NCBI GenBank assembly: GCA_963738025.1
Contig: CAVTWA010000013.1
Location: 1-64,000, forward strand
Source of the DNA: 20CM-2-55-15 sp963738025
GTDB lineage: Bacteria > Acidobacteriota > Terriglobia > 20CM-2-55-15
DNA: 64,000 bases
Reading direction: 5' to 3'
The position numbers were made by a program, and so were the translations under genes. Positions 55,093 to 63,829 of the stretch are shown here, piece after piece. Under the pieces are notes generated by a model. It saw only the letters and a program-made list of their open reading frames with translations, ran no database searches and had not been told where the DNA came from. The first letter of the stretch is position 1. Every line of letters starts with the position of its first letter.

Positions 55093-57474
55093 TCAGGATT
55101 TCGTTCGCATTTGAAAGGGCGGGCTGTTGACAATAGCGAGCACGATCGACGTAAAGCGGTTGCTGTTCTTTGCGCTGTCCCGCACGATTGAACGAACCAC
55201 AGGCATATCGGAGTATTCGACTCCACGACCCAGCGCGAACGTCATCATCTTTTCGGTGAACATTCGCAGGAACTGCGGCGAATATCGCAACAGCGCCTGC
55301 CTCAACTCGACGGGGCCGCTCACCTTTGTTCCGTCCCAAAGCTCCACTGAGGCATCAATGAGAATTCCACCATCACCTCCGTGCCGAGTCCGCCATTTCG
55401 CATCCGCATCGAAGTTCTCCAGCGCGAAGCCGATCGGATCCATCAGTTTGTGGCAGCTGGCGCACGGCTCATTCTTCCGGTGGATCGTCATCTGATCGCG
55501 CAACGTGAGGACTTTGTCAGAGCCGGCGGCAGAGTCCTCCAACGGCGGTACATTCGGCGGAGGCTCCGGCGGAGGAGTGCCCAGAATATTTTCAAGAACC
55601 CAGACACCGCGCTTCACCGGTGAGGTCCTGAAATTCTGCACCCATGTAACGGCCAGAAAACTTCCCTGCCCGAGCAGTCCCCGGCGGTAATTCAAATCCG
55701 GTCCGAGAGTCACCCGGCGGAACTGCGATCCATAAATATTAGGAATGCCGTAATGTTTCGCGAGCCGTTCGTTCAAGTAGGTATAGTCCGCGGTCAACAG
55801 ATCAAGGACATTGCGGTCTTCGCGCATGATGCTCTCGAACAGCAGTTCCGTCTCGCGCCGGAAACCCTTCCTTAGTTCGTCGTCCCAGTCCGGATAATGC
55901 ACTCCGTCCGGCGATGTGGCGGAAAGGTTTCTCAAGTAGAACAATTGATCTGCAAAATTCTCGACGAGTGCTGAAGAACGCGAGTCCGACAGCATCCGTC
56001 GAACTTGCTGCTCGAGCACGGCAGGATTGCGGAGCTTTCCCTGTGCGGCGAGATCAATCAATGGATCGTCCGGAATGCTGCTCCACAGGAAGAACGACAG
56101 ACGCGATGCCAGTTCGAGATCCGTTAGTCGATAGGCCTTGCCGGCGGCGAGATTCGCCGGCTCGCGTTCAGCGCGGACGAGAAACTGTGGACTCGAAAGA
56201 ATCCGCTGCAGCGCCAGTTCAATGCCGTCCTCGAATGCGCCCTTGCGGCGGCCTTCTTCATAGAAGCTCATCAGGGATTCGAGGTCCTGCGGATTCACCG
56301 GACGTCGATAGGCGTGCCTCGCCAGAGTCGTCAGGATTTCCTTTGCACAGGGGCCTTCCTGGTTCACGCTCGCAGGCCTGCAGCTGAAAATTTTGTGCAA
56401 GCTCGGGGAATCCCCGGCCCGTTGCGCGTTGAAAGGGCCCGAAATTTTCAGGTCCTGGATGGCAGGGTAAGACTGCAATTGAGCAATACTGAAATTTTCA
56501 AGGGATTTTCGTTCGTACTGTTTGATGAGATCAAGACTGGGCCGGTAGTTCGTCGCAAGGAACGTCGCGCCAACGGTGTGGGTGCCGGCTTTAACCGGGA
56601 CAGTGACATCGATGGTTCCATCGCCCTCGCCGGCCCCTTCTCTTAAGCCGACGCCAACGTAGTCGAACACTCCGACCCGTTCGCCGTCGATGACATACTC
56701 CAGCTTCTCGCCAGGTACGTATTTGCCGAGGCCGAAGTTCTCGACTGAAAACTTGTATTCACCATCCGCCGGAAAAGTATGGCGAACGAGAATTCCGCCA
56801 CGAGTCCCGAAGGGCAGACCTTCAATGTGCTGGTTCTGCGACGTATCGCCGGGCAGGATGTAGACCGACTTTCCCGGCGTCTTCCAATCACCGACCGACA
56901 TCCTCGCAATTCGGGCTGCCGCGATCGAGTAGGCTTCCAGCAGCGTCGGCGAGATTGTGAGCGAACCGGCCACGTTATCGAAACCTCGTGCGGAATCGTC
57001 GGCCGGCAGCATCTCCGCGGGATCGATCCCGAGATCGAGCAGGTCGCGAATGACATTCGCGTACTCTGTGCGATTGAGGCGATGAAGGACGACGGCGCCC
57101 GGGTCCAGGCCACGAGCCGCCGCCCTTCGGTCAATCTCCCCCTCCAGCCAGTCTCTCAGTCCTTCGTATTCCGCCAATGACGGACGCCGAATGCCAGGCG
57201 GCGGCATCACTCCGGCACGAAGCTTCCGCACGACCTTTTCCCACAATTCCGGATGATCGCCGGCAGTGGAAAGATCCAGATTCTCCAGCGAAAGACTCCC
57301 CCGTCTGGTTTTGTCGTTATGGCAAGTCACGCAATATTGATCGAGGACTGCCCGCTGCGCTGCCATGGTCGCCGCGGCCGTGGGCAGTGCCGGTCCAACT
57401 GGCCGCGTTCCCTGTTGGCCAAAACAAAGCACTGCAGAGACACTTGCCACAACAAGTATTAATCCGTTTTTCAC
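55093..57474 (-). CDS. DUF1592/DUF1588/DUF1587/DUF1595/DUF1585 cytochrome-like protein, full length
   Basis: A 793-residue secreted protein. It has a signal peptide (LILVVASVSAVLCFGQQ) and a PSCyt1-type haem motif CVTCH near residue 49. In order follow DUF1587 (VLHRLNRTEYANVIRDLLDL), a beta-sandwich (VRHTFPADGEYKFSVENFGL), DUF1595 (TTLARHAYRRPVNPQDLESL), DUF1592 (YRLTDLELASRLSFFLWSSI), DUF1588 with a second haem-type motif CASCH (RKNEPCASCHKLMDPIGF), and DUF1585 at the C-terminus. The probable start is the GTG at 57474. These planctomycete-type proteins are usually encoded beside DUF1501/DUF1552 proteins; none is here. Function unknown, presumably periplasmic redox. Confidence 0.92.
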   Translation of the reverse strand: MKNGLILVVASVSAVLCFGQQGTRPVGPALPTAAATMAAQRAVLDQYCVTCHNDKTRRGSLSLENLDLSTAGDHPELWEKVVRKLRAGVMPPPGIRRPSLAEYEGLRDWLEGEIDRRAAARGLDPGAVVLHRLNRTEYANVIRDLLDLGIDPAEMLPADDSARGFDNVAGSLTISPTLLEAYSIAAARIARMSVGDWKTPGKSVYILPGDTSQNQHIEGLPFGTRGGILVRHTFPADGEYKFSVENFGLGKYVPGEKLEYVIDGERVGVFDYVGVGLREGAGEGDGTIDVTVPVKAGTHTVGATFLATNYRPSLDLIKQYERKSLENFSIAQLQSYPAIQDLKISGPFNAQRAGDSPSLHKIFSCRPASVNQEGPCAKEILTTLARHAYRRPVNPQDLESLMSFYEEGRRKGAFEDGIELALQRILSSPQFLVRAEREPANLAAGKAYRLTDLELASRLSFFLWSSIPDDPLIDLAAQGKLRNPAVLEQQVRRMLSDSRSSALVENFADQLFYLRNLSATSPDGVHYPDWDDELRKGFRRETELLFESIMREDRNVLDLLTADYTYLNERLAKHYGIPNIYGSQFRRVTLGPDLNYRRGLLGQGSFLAVTWVQNFRTSPVKRGVWVLENILGTPPPEPPPNVPPLEDSAAGSDKVLTLRDQMTIHRKNEPCASCHKLMDPIGFALENFDADAKWRTRHGGDGGILIDASVELWDGTKVSGPVELRQALLRYSPQFLRMFTEKMMTFALGRGVEYSDMPVVRSIVRDSAKNSNRFTSIVLAIVNSPPFQMRTKS

Positions 57475-58082
57475 TGGGCAAAAGTATCACCCCTTTACGT
57501 GGGTGCCGCAAGGAAGAACTGGCTTTCTATGGCCAATGCCAGGGAGGATCTCAGCAGATTAGAGGAATGTTCTGGAGATGTCGAACGCCTGCTGAAACGC
57601 GTCTTTATATGGACAGCCGTCTGCCATACGAATCCAAACGCGCCGCACGCTCACATGAATCTGCGCACCGATTTTTAAGAGCTTCAGCCGGATCGTCGTG
57701 CACTGGGCGCCTGCGTTTTCGCCTGCTCCTGTAGGATCGCCAATCCGCGAACGCGTTGGTGGGGAACTGTTTTCGAGGTCGTGTGGACACGGTTATGAAG
57801 GAGTCGCTGACTGGTCCGGTTTGTCCACTCACCCCCGAATCGAGCTGTTGTAATACAAGATCGGTGTCAGGCAATCTTTAGGTACGAATACGGCTCGGTT
57901 TTGTCTGTGGATCATTGATGTTGGTAACATCTCTGTTCGGCCAACCGGTGCCAACCGGTGATACGGGTATAGGGGCACAGGCGAAGTCAGAAAGCTGTGG
58001 CCGCTGCTTCCAATTGCGACGGTTGTTGGTTCCGCTAATGCCGGCTCTTGACGGTTTGCAAGCCACATGCCACATTGTTCTG
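57475..58082. other. Long stretch without a supported gene
   Basis: No coding signal. A 10-base unit CCAACCGGTG is repeated twice in tandem at 57941-57960, too short to mean much. Confidence 0.3.
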
Positions 58083-58379
58083 ATGAATCGGGATCAGGTC
58101 ATAAATACACTGCGAAATCATGAGGCCGAACTGAAGGCCGCAGGGGTAATACATCTGGCTCTATTCGGCTCGACAGCTCGCGGAGAATCGCGCCCGGACT
58201 CCGACATAGATCTCCTCGCCTCGTTTGACGAGGATCGTGACCTGTCGCTGCTTGATCTCGCCGGAATCGAAGTCCACCTTTCCGAATTGCTCGGCGCGCC
58301 CGTGGACCTCATTGAAGAAGGCACCCTCAAATTGCGGATCGACAAAAACGTAGCCGCCGAGGCAGTGCGTGCCTTCTAA
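58083..58379 (+). CDS. MNT-type nucleotidyltransferase (antitoxin MntA-like)
   Basis: A 98-residue minimal nucleotidyltransferase. The catalytic GSTARGESRPDSDIDLL block (GSxARG and DxD) is intact, followed by VHLSELLGAPVDLIEEGTLK. In MNT/HEPN pairs this enzyme adds AMP to the HEPN toxin and thereby inactivates it. The start at 58083 gives the family's usual MNRDQVINTLRNHEAEL beginning; the frame is open further upstream without a ribosome-binding site. The HEPN partner begins 11 bases before this stop. Confidence 0.88.
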   Translation: MNRDQVINTLRNHEAELKAAGVIHLALFGSTARGESRPDSDIDLLASFDEDRDLSLLDLAGIEVHLSELLGAPVDLIEEGTLKLRIDKNVAAEAVRAF

Positions 58380-58725
58380 AGACCCGGTCCAACGACTCGA
58401 AGACATTCTCCACAACATTGATCGGATTGAAGAATTCACTGCGGGGATGGACGGATCTGCCTTTGTCAAAGACCGCAAGACGGTGGATGCCGTAGAGCGC
58501 TGATTGGAACGTATCAGCGAAGCGGCGAAGAAGCTTGGCGCGGCCGTTGAAACGCTGTGCCCCGATATTCCATGGCAGAGCGTGCGGGGCCTGGGCAATT
58601 TCATGCGACACGAATATGATCAAATTGATGTGAACCGCATTTGGAGAACGGTACAGCGGGATTTGATTCCATTGAAATTGGCTGTTAAATCGGCGATAAA
58701 AACACTCCAGGACAATGCTCCATAG
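58369..58725 (+). pseudogene. HEPN-domain toxin (DUF86/HepT-like) with a premature stop
   Basis: From a GTG at 58369 it reads PSKDPVQRLEDILHNIDRIE and FVKDRKTVDAVER, then a TGA at 58501-58503, then LERISEAAKKLGAAVETLCP, VRGLGNFMRHEYDQIDVNRI. The last part has the RHEY variant of the HEPN active-site motif. The TGA stands where a Cys (TGC/TGT) is usual, so a single substitution explains the break. The family of about 118 residues pairs with the MNT enzyme just upstream. With the stop, only 44 residues or a fragment restarted at the TTG after the stop would be made. Confidence 0.82.
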
Positions 58726-58849
58726 TCTCGCTGAAGCCGTGTAGCTGACGACACACCGTACTGCCCGTTCTGGTAATTGATTCCGTGCAGAAGACTTCAG
58801 AGAACTGACATCTGGCGAAAACTCGACCGCGAATCTCGAAGTCGGCCAG

Positions 58850-58929
58850 GAACAGCGATTCCAGGCATTACCGAATTTTGTTGCCGCCGCAGCAATCGGC
58901 AACAGGAATTCGCGCCGATTTAAATTCAT
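58850..58929 (-). pseudogene. Truncated gene start with twin-arginine-like signal
   Basis: The ATG (58927-58929) overlaps the deacetylase stop as ATGA and opens MNLNRREFLLPIAAAATKF, a twin-arginine-like export signal (RREFL). The frame then loses any family resemblance, so only the first about 25 codons of a former downstream gene are left. Confidence 0.5.
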
Positions 58930-59849
58930 TGCTGCCGCTGCAAGTCGGAATAGGCTTTTTCCACCCAGGCTGGCGGATCCGGCTCGCCTTTGTTCGGCAT
59001 GCCCTTCGTTTGCGACCAGCGGTGAATCCACGAAAAGCCGCCGCGTCCCGTGTAATTTTCCGGCAGAGCGTACGCCGGATCGGCGAGCGCCTGGCGCAAC
59101 GAGACAAACGAATACCCGCGGCGCTTGAACATCGTGAGCAGGTCCGGCAGCAGATCGGCGTTCATCTGACTGGCATGGATCAGCAGAATCTGCGGAATCT
59201 CGTGACCGGTTACCTCTACTGCGCGCTTTTCGAAGAACGCGACGACGGATTCCATGTATGGGACGTACTCTCTCCGGACACGATCGCGAAACTCCGGATG
59301 GGTATACAGGGCGGCAAACTCGTAGTCGGCATCGTCGATCGTTACGGGAGCGACGCGATAGCCGTTCTGATCGAGAAAGGTTTGCAGTCCCTTCTTCGCC
59401 TCGGATGTTGCGCCCGTGTGCAGATAAGGATGGCGGAAGAACTCCAGCTTTTTGCCGCGCGCCGCGAGTGCCGCCCGCGTGATCGGTTCGCCCTTCAGAA
59501 TGTCGGCAGTATATGTCTCCAGGGGAAGGTTGTTGATATCGGCGTGTGAGTACCCGTGGTTCCCGAGTTCCGCTCCCGCGTCCAACCAGATATCGAGGAT
59601 TGTACGCAGCCCGTCAGGCGTTAACTGGTGACGGCCTTCGTTAACAAAGCCAATCACAGGTATCTTTTCATCGTGAAAAGGCTTCAGCAGCATCCCGGTC
59701 ATGCTGCGGATGCCGTTGAGGCTCGACGGTCCGCCATCGCCGCCTCGCGGAAGATCGTCAATCGTGATTGCAACCTGCCGCGTCTGAGCGGATGCCGTAA
59801 CGCATGCAAACAGAATTGCCAGAAGAATCCGGTAAATTGGAACTCGCAT
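58926..59849 (-). CDS. Polysaccharide deacetylase (carbohydrate esterase 4)
   Basis: A 307-residue secreted NodB-fold enzyme. A signal peptide (YRILLAILFACVTASAQ) is followed by motif 1 AITIDDLPRGG (catalytic Asp and metal Asp), motif 2 ELGNHGYSHADINN (H-x3-H metal ligands), motif 3 FFRHPYLHTGATSEAKK (Arg-Pro) and motif 5 ILLIHASQMNADLLPDLLTM (catalytic His). It removes acetyl groups from an envelope polysaccharide or peptidoglycan in the periplasm. AAGGGGA lies before the ATG. It overlaps the start of a truncated Tat-signal gene by four bases. Confidence 0.92.
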   Translation of the reverse strand: MRVPIYRILLAILFACVTASAQTRQVAITIDDLPRGGDGGPSSLNGIRSMTGMLLKPFHDEKIPVIGFVNEGRHQLTPDGLRTILDIWLDAGAELGNHGYSHADINNLPLETYTADILKGEPITRAALAARGKKLEFFRHPYLHTGATSEAKKGLQTFLDQNGYRVAPVTIDDADYEFAALYTHPEFRDRVRREYVPYMESVVAFFEKRAVEVTGHEIPQILLIHASQMNADLLPDLLTMFKRRGYSFVSLRQALADPAYALPENYTGRGGFSWIHRWSQTKGMPNKGEPDPPAWVEKAYSDLQRQQ

Positions 59850-59912
59850 CGTCCCCTTGTCACTCCTGCAGGCAGATAACTGAACCAGTAGAAACGTTGA
59901 AATCAGATTTAG

Positions 59913-60737
59913 TCAATGCGAGTGGAGTCTCATCCAGCTGAGAAGTGCTATCAAAAACGGATGTCGGGCATGTTGTTCCTTCCATGGCTCGTGGCCGCAC
60001 TTTTCGAACTCCACGTACTGAAGATGTGGGATGAATCGCCGCAGTAGATCACGTGTGGCGGCACCCGGATGCGGGTCAATATGGCCGTGAAGCATGAGCA
60101 CGGGACAAGAAATACGGCTGAACCGCTGCGGCTCCAGGCCTTCGCGTTGCAGCCGCAGGACGTCGTTCCAGGTTTCTGCGTTTGCTCCACCGTCATACGC
60201 CAACGCGTCGCCCGGATCATCCACGCTATCGATCAGCTCATACGATTCAATTGACATCGTGAGATCACCGCGCTGCCGAACGACTGCATCCCTTACGTCC
60301 GGGTCAACCTCCATCGCAACGCGAAGTTTGAGGGCCTCTAATCTAAAACTCGTTGCGTCATCCATCAATGCATCCAGTCGCGACCGGAATTGCGCACGGC
60401 ATTCCTCATCGTACGTACCACATCCGACGAGCGCGAGACACGACACTCGGTCGGGAAAACAGGCAGCAAACGACAACCCAAGCATCGCTCCCCACGAGTG
60501 CCCAACTATTGCTGAGCCTGTAGGCGCAATGGCGGCGAGATCCTCGACATGCTGCAATACTGTCAAAGGAACGATGCCTGAACGGCGCTGGAGAGGTTCG
60601 AGTACCGAGAAATCATCCGCAAGTGCCCGAGCCAGGCCCGCCGCAGATCCCGGAGCTCCCGGCCCGCCGTGAAGCACGACCACGTTTGGGCCTCTATTTC
60701 CATACTGTCGAACTCGAATCGATTCCAGATTGTTCAT
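59913..60737 (-). CDS. Alpha/beta hydrolase
   Basis: A 274-residue cytoplasmic hydrolase. The oxyanion motif is VVVLHGGPGAPG, the nucleophile elbow VGHSWGAMLGLSF (Ser), the acid is probably Asp in LMLHGHIDPHPG and the histidine in FEKCGHEPWKEQ. The HGGPGAPG and GHSWG elements recall the proline iminopeptidase/epoxide-hydrolase branch. A helical cap lies between. The start at 60737 (MNNLESIRVRQYG) is chosen because the longer frame upstream has no ribosome-binding site. Substrate unknown. Confidence 0.9.
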   Translation of the reverse strand: MNNLESIRVRQYGNRGPNVVVLHGGPGAPGSAAGLARALADDFSVLEPLQRRSGIVPLTVLQHVEDLAAIAPTGSAIVGHSWGAMLGLSFAACFPDRVSCLALVGCGTYDEECRAQFRSRLDALMDDATSFRLEALKLRVAMEVDPDVRDAVVRQRGDLTMSIESYELIDSVDDPGDALAYDGGANAETWNDVLRLQREGLEPQRFSRISCPVLMLHGHIDPHPGAATRDLLRRFIPHLQYVEFEKCGHEPWKEQHARHPFLIALLSWMRLHSH

Positions 60738-61037
60738 TTGTTTGGTGATTATAATGTGCCGAAGCAGACGAAAACCGCAGGTTCTATTGCCCCAGCCAAA
60801 CCACTTGGACTTGTAGTCGGTAAACCAGAAACTGAATGCCCTTGGCCGCGAGGCCAGTTGAACGAAGCCGCTGGCGCGAGGCTTGAACAAATCTCTTCCA
60901 TTGGCGTATTGTTCAAGCAGCGACGATCAAGTCGCTTACATTTCAAATGTTCGGAATCTCCTGTCTGATCGGTCGCCGATTGAATCTTAAATCCCTGCCG
61001 CCGTCCCAGAAGTTCCCAACAAAGGAAAAAAAAATAT
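60738..61037. other. Intergenic region between hydrolase and RRM genes
   Basis: Divergent promoter region. No regulator site could be named. The 5' leader of the RRM gene is A-rich just before the ribosome-binding site (AAGGAAAAAAAAATAT). Confidence 0.3.
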
Positions 61038-61346
61038 ATGTCGAAAAAAGTGTACGTTGGAAACCTATCGTTCAACACAAATGAGAGCGATGTGCGGAGC
61101 GCGTTTGAACAGTACGGCACTGTTGAATCGGTGAGTATCATTACGGATCGCGATACAGGCCGTTCTAAGGGCTTCGGTTTCGTGGAAATGAGCGAAGAAG
61201 ATGCCAACAAAGCGATCGCCGGTTTGAGCGGTTCCCAACTTGATGGTCGAACGTTGACCGTCAATGAAGCGAAGCCGATGGTCAAGAGAGATTTTGGCGG
61301 GGGCGGTTCTCGCGGCGGTGGCGGCGGACGACGCGATCGATACTGA
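61038..61346 (+). CDS. RNA-binding protein with one RRM domain
   Basis: A 102-residue protein: one complete RRM with RNP2 VYVGNL (residues 5-10) and RNP1 KGFGFVEM, followed by a Gly/Arg-rich tail (GGGGSRGGGGGRRDRY) that commonly aids RNA binding. This type is found in cyanobacteria and Acidobacteriota, often cold-inducible, and may act as an RNA chaperone. AAGGA lies 10 bases before the ATG. A GC-rich hairpin (GGCGGCG / CGCCGCC near 61362-61382) follows the stop without a T-tract. Confidence 0.93.
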   Translation: MSKKVYVGNLSFNTNESDVRSAFEQYGTVESVSIITDRDTGRSKGFGFVEMSEEDANKAIAGLSGSQLDGRTLTVNEAKPMVKRDFGGGGSRGGGGGRRDRY

Positions 61347-61499
61347 CTAAGGCGCCAGGCGGCGAATAGAAGCGCCGCCCAGGCTCGGCCGGTGGGCGGC
61401 ACTACTTTGTAGCAGTTTCCATTGGGACCTTGGGATTGCTTCGCCTACTCCTCAATCCCGCTGCTTCGAGACGGGGCGTTATCGTTTGCAGGTCTGGTA

Positions 61500-61640
61500 A
61501 CAGCACAATGTTTTGCCAGGATTCGCAGACAGCGCCACTATGGGGATGGTGGCTGTCGCGCGCCCTGCGTGGATGGCTACCGTTGCGGAATAACCATCCA
61601 TGTCCGGCATCACTGAGGTGAAAGCCAATAACAAGATCCC
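61500..61640 (-). pseudogene. Response-regulator receiver fragment
   Basis: The minus strand reads MPDMDGYSATVAIHAGRATA then TIPIVALSAN, the central strand and helix of a receiver domain (MPDMDG...PIIALTAN). The phospho-Asp strand and the rest are missing. Remnant of a hybrid kinase or receiver gene. Confidence 0.5.
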
Positions 61641-61832
61641 AGCTTTTGCACTGCGTAGGAATGTGCGCGGCAATTATTGCGTCCGCGTGTTAAACGGCAT
61701 CCGCCAGCGATTTCGTAGAATCGTCCAACGCAGTCAGCCGTTCGCAACAAAGTGCTGCTCGACGGTGGGTCGATTTGCCAGAAGTAGTCTTCTTCGGTCG
61801 AAAATCCAAAAGAATCGGCCGTTGAAGTTCGA

Positions 61833-61994
61833 TCACGGCCGCACGGGTGTGCCACCAGCGAGGTAGTAGATAACCAAAATAATCAGCACGAGTCCGAAAA
61901 TCCCTACGCCTCCGCCGGTGCCCCATCTTGAATAGCCGTAGTAACCGCCTCCACCACCCAGCAGTAACAACACTAAAATCAAAAGTAATAACAT
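61833..61994 (-). CDS. DUF3309-like membrane micro-protein
   Basis: A 53-residue product: MLLLLILVLLLLGGGGGYYG, then YSRWGTGGGVGIFGLVLIIL and VIYYLAGGTPVRP. This two-helix, glycine-rich layout is that of small DUF3309 proteins. GGAGGAG lies six bases before the ATG, a strong ribosome-binding site. It probably sits in the inner membrane; function unknown. It lies in the gap before the envelope-stress cluster, in the opposite direction. Confidence 0.75.
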   Translation of the reverse strand: MLLLLILVLLLLGGGGGYYGYSRWGTGGGVGIFGLVLIILVIYYLAGGTPVRP

Positions 61995-62234
61995 CGAGTC
62001 TCCTCCATTTCCTGGAATCTTGTTCCTACAAGTGCATTCGCCGGGCCAATGCAGTAATGGAAGGCAGATGCACGAGCGGCATCCTTCGTGCTTCTGACAA
62101 GATGTGTAAGCAAATCACCTGCATGTTCCAACCTTATTGGAGACACTTTTAAGGCTGAATCATGCTCGGAGCGCGGTGCTGCGATGGTGTCTCAGCACCC
62201 TAAAAGAGAATCTGACGACCAACTGGAGGATGAA

Positions 62235-62660
62235 ATGAGCCGTAATCCCATGAAACCTTTTGACGAAAGAACAATTCCGAACCAAACCACAAATAGCGGT
62301 CTGGATAATGTGAAAGAGAGAATCGCCGACGTGGCATCGATAACGAAAGATAAGGCCAATCAAATGGCGGACGCCGTTTCCGAGAGAATCAGTCAGCAGC
62401 GCGAAACCGCAGCTGAGGGGTTGGGGCGCGTCGCATCGACAATGCATGAGAAGGCGGATAGCGTTCCTGGAGGTCCCAAAGTCGTGAACTTCACGCACAG
62501 CATTGCCGACGGCATGGAGTCCACGGCCACGTATCTGCGGGATCATGACTTTTCGAAAATGGGCAAGGATCTCATGAACGTTTGCCGTAAATATCCAACG
62601 CAGTCCGTACTCGCTGCATTGGCAGTCGGATTCCTTTTGGGACGTTCGGCTCGACGCTAG
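62235..62660 (+). CDS. Small helical protein with C-terminal membrane anchor (YqjD/ElaB/DUF883-like)
   Basis: A product of about 141 residues if started at the ATG at 62235 (TGGAGGA five bases upstream); an in-frame ATG at 62184 is possible. Amphipathic helices dominate (NVKERIADVASITKDKANQM, ADAVSERISQQRETAAEGLG), then YLRDHDFSKMGKDLMNVCRK, and a C-terminal anchor (SVLAALAVGFLLGRSARR), the GFLLGR-type end of YqjD/ElaB ribosome-tethering proteins. It is the first of three same-strand genes (holin-like, DUF3618-like) that resemble the YqjD-YqjE-type envelope cluster. Confidence 0.75.
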   Translation: MSRNPMKPFDERTIPNQTTNSGLDNVKERIADVASITKDKANQMADAVSERISQQRETAAEGLGRVASTMHEKADSVPGGPKVVNFTHSIADGMESTATYLRDHDFSKMGKDLMNVCRKYPTQSVLAALAVGFLLGRSARR

Positions 62661-62687
62661 GTCGATCGAGTCCGGAGAAAAAGACGA

Positions 62688-63146
62688 GTGAAACGAGGTC
62701 CCGTGCAAGATAAATTCAAATTAACCAGCGATCCACTATGTGAGGAAACGCACGCTTCTTCGAAATCCAGCGTCCGGCCCATTGCCAGCATACTGCAGGA
62801 GGTCTTAGCTCAATTAACGGAGATCATTCGTTCCGAGATCCGGCTGGCGAGCGTAGAAATTCGTGAGGATGTGACGAAGGTTGCCCGGGCAGGGACCTTT
62901 CTACTCGTAAGTGCCGTACTCGCCTTATACGCGTTCGGTTTCATTCTGTTCGGCGGAGTGTATGCACTTGCAAGGATCGCGCCGCTCTGGGCATCCGCAT
63001 TGATAGTGGGGGTTGTCATAGGAGTGATTGCCACCGGATTCTTATTCGTCGGTCGAAGAAAAATGAAACTGGCCAGTCTCAGACCGGACGCAACGATTGA
63101 AAGTTTGCAGGAGAATGTCACATGGTTGAAGAAACACACACAATAA
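62688..63146 (+). CDS. Holin-superfamily III/YqjE-like membrane protein
   Basis: A 152-residue protein with an amphipathic N-terminal helix (EVLAQLTEIIRSEIRLASVE) and two membrane helices (GTFLLVSAVLALYAFGFILF and ASALIVGVVIGVIATGFLFV), then a short helical tail. This is the 'phage holin superfamily III' / YqjE-like layout, which in chromosomal clusters like this is not a phage lysis gene. The GTG at 62688 has GGAGAAAAA upstream. It overlaps the next gene by 25 bases and lies 27 bases after the previous one, so the three form an operon. Confidence 0.82.
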   Translation: MKRGPVQDKFKLTSDPLCEETHASSKSSVRPIASILQEVLAQLTEIIRSEIRLASVEIREDVTKVARAGTFLLVSAVLALYAFGFILFGGVYALARIAPLWASALIVGVVIGVIATGFLFVGRRKMKLASLRPDATIESLQENVTWLKKHTQ

Positions 63147-63583
63147 AGCAACACATCGCCGATGAACGCGAAAATCTGGGCCGAAACCTGGATGAAATCG
63201 AATATCGGCTGAAGGATGCGACGGATTTGAAGGCGCATTTTGACAGGAACACTGGTTTCATCTTGGCTGCTGCCGTTGCCGGCGGATTTTTATTGTCTTT
63301 AGCACTCCCTAAATCCACTCCGTTGCCCGTCACTAACAATCGGAAATCCATCTCGGGGGAAGATCCCACGAGGAACCCTGGTCCCCAAAGTCATTTTCCC
63401 TCGACACATTTGAAGCAACTTTCCGAAACTGTGGACAACATCGTTGCCGGACTCGTGGGCGTATTTTCAGAAAAACTGCGGTCACTTGTGGCGGACGCAG
63501 TTCCCGGTTTTGGAGAACAATACGACGCGGTTACGAAGAACGATCGGTACTCTGGGCCGGAATTCCAATCGAGCGGTCGATAA
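63122..63583 (+). CDS. DUF3618-like protein
   Basis: A 153-residue protein. The N-terminus (TIKQHIADERENLGRNLDEI, EYRLKDATDLKAHFDRN) is the DUF3618 helix pair, followed by one membrane helix (GFILAAAVAGGFLLSLALP), a Pro-rich segment and a helical end (VDNIVAGLVGVFSEKLRSLV). In chromosomal clusters such proteins accompany YqjD/YqjE-like proteins and are linked to envelope or ribosome anchoring under stress; this is a family inference. The start lies inside the previous gene. An intrinsic terminator follows 30 bases after the stop. Confidence 0.8.
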   Translation: MVEETHTIKQHIADERENLGRNLDEIEYRLKDATDLKAHFDRNTGFILAAAVAGGFLLSLALPKSTPLPVTNNRKSISGEDPTRNPGPQSHFPSTHLKQLSETVDNIVAGLVGVFSEKLRSLVADAVPGFGEQYDAVTKNDRYSGPEFQSSGR

Positions 63584-63613
63584 CGTTTTATTTCGAGTTT
63601 TGGCGAAGGACAG

Positions 63614-63645
63614 CTGGCGTAATTCGCCAGGCCCTTTTCATTTTT
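63614..63645 (+). terminator. Rho-independent terminator of the three-gene cluster
   Basis: CTGGCG-TAATT-CGCCAG (63614-63630) forms a 6-bp stem followed by GCCCTTTTCATTTTT. It lies 30 bases past the stop of the DUF3618-like gene. Confidence 0.8.
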
Positions 63646-63829
63646 AATTGACTGCCCGAGAATGTTGCGCTGCCGCCGTCAGCAAAGATCACGTCGTATT
63701 TGTCGGGCAGGTGAGGATGCTTGTTAGCCAGGTGCGCTAAGATGCGCCCTGCTCGGAGTGATAAGGCGACCTGTCGTCGATGATGTATACGGCCTCGCCA
63801 ATGTGAAACGGTAATAACTTCTCCTCCAT
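63646..63829 (-). pseudogene. Possible small protein, frameshifted
   Basis: The ATG at 63827-63829 opens MEEKLLPFHIGEAVYIIDDR and SPYHSEQGAS, then a stop at 63737-63739. In the neighbouring frame it would continue LAHLANKHPHLPDKYDVIFA, DGGSATFSGS. The two parts look like one globular protein of about 65 residues with an indel. No family name can be given and the ribosome-binding site is weak. Confidence 0.3.

Noticed and set aside
57941..57960. Tandem CCAACCGGTG doublet
   Set aside because: Only two units of ten bases; expected by slippage and not a CRISPR or iteron array.
62688..63146. Phage lysis holin
   Set aside because: No endolysin, spanin or phage structural gene nearby; the context is a chromosomal YqjD/YqjE-like cluster.
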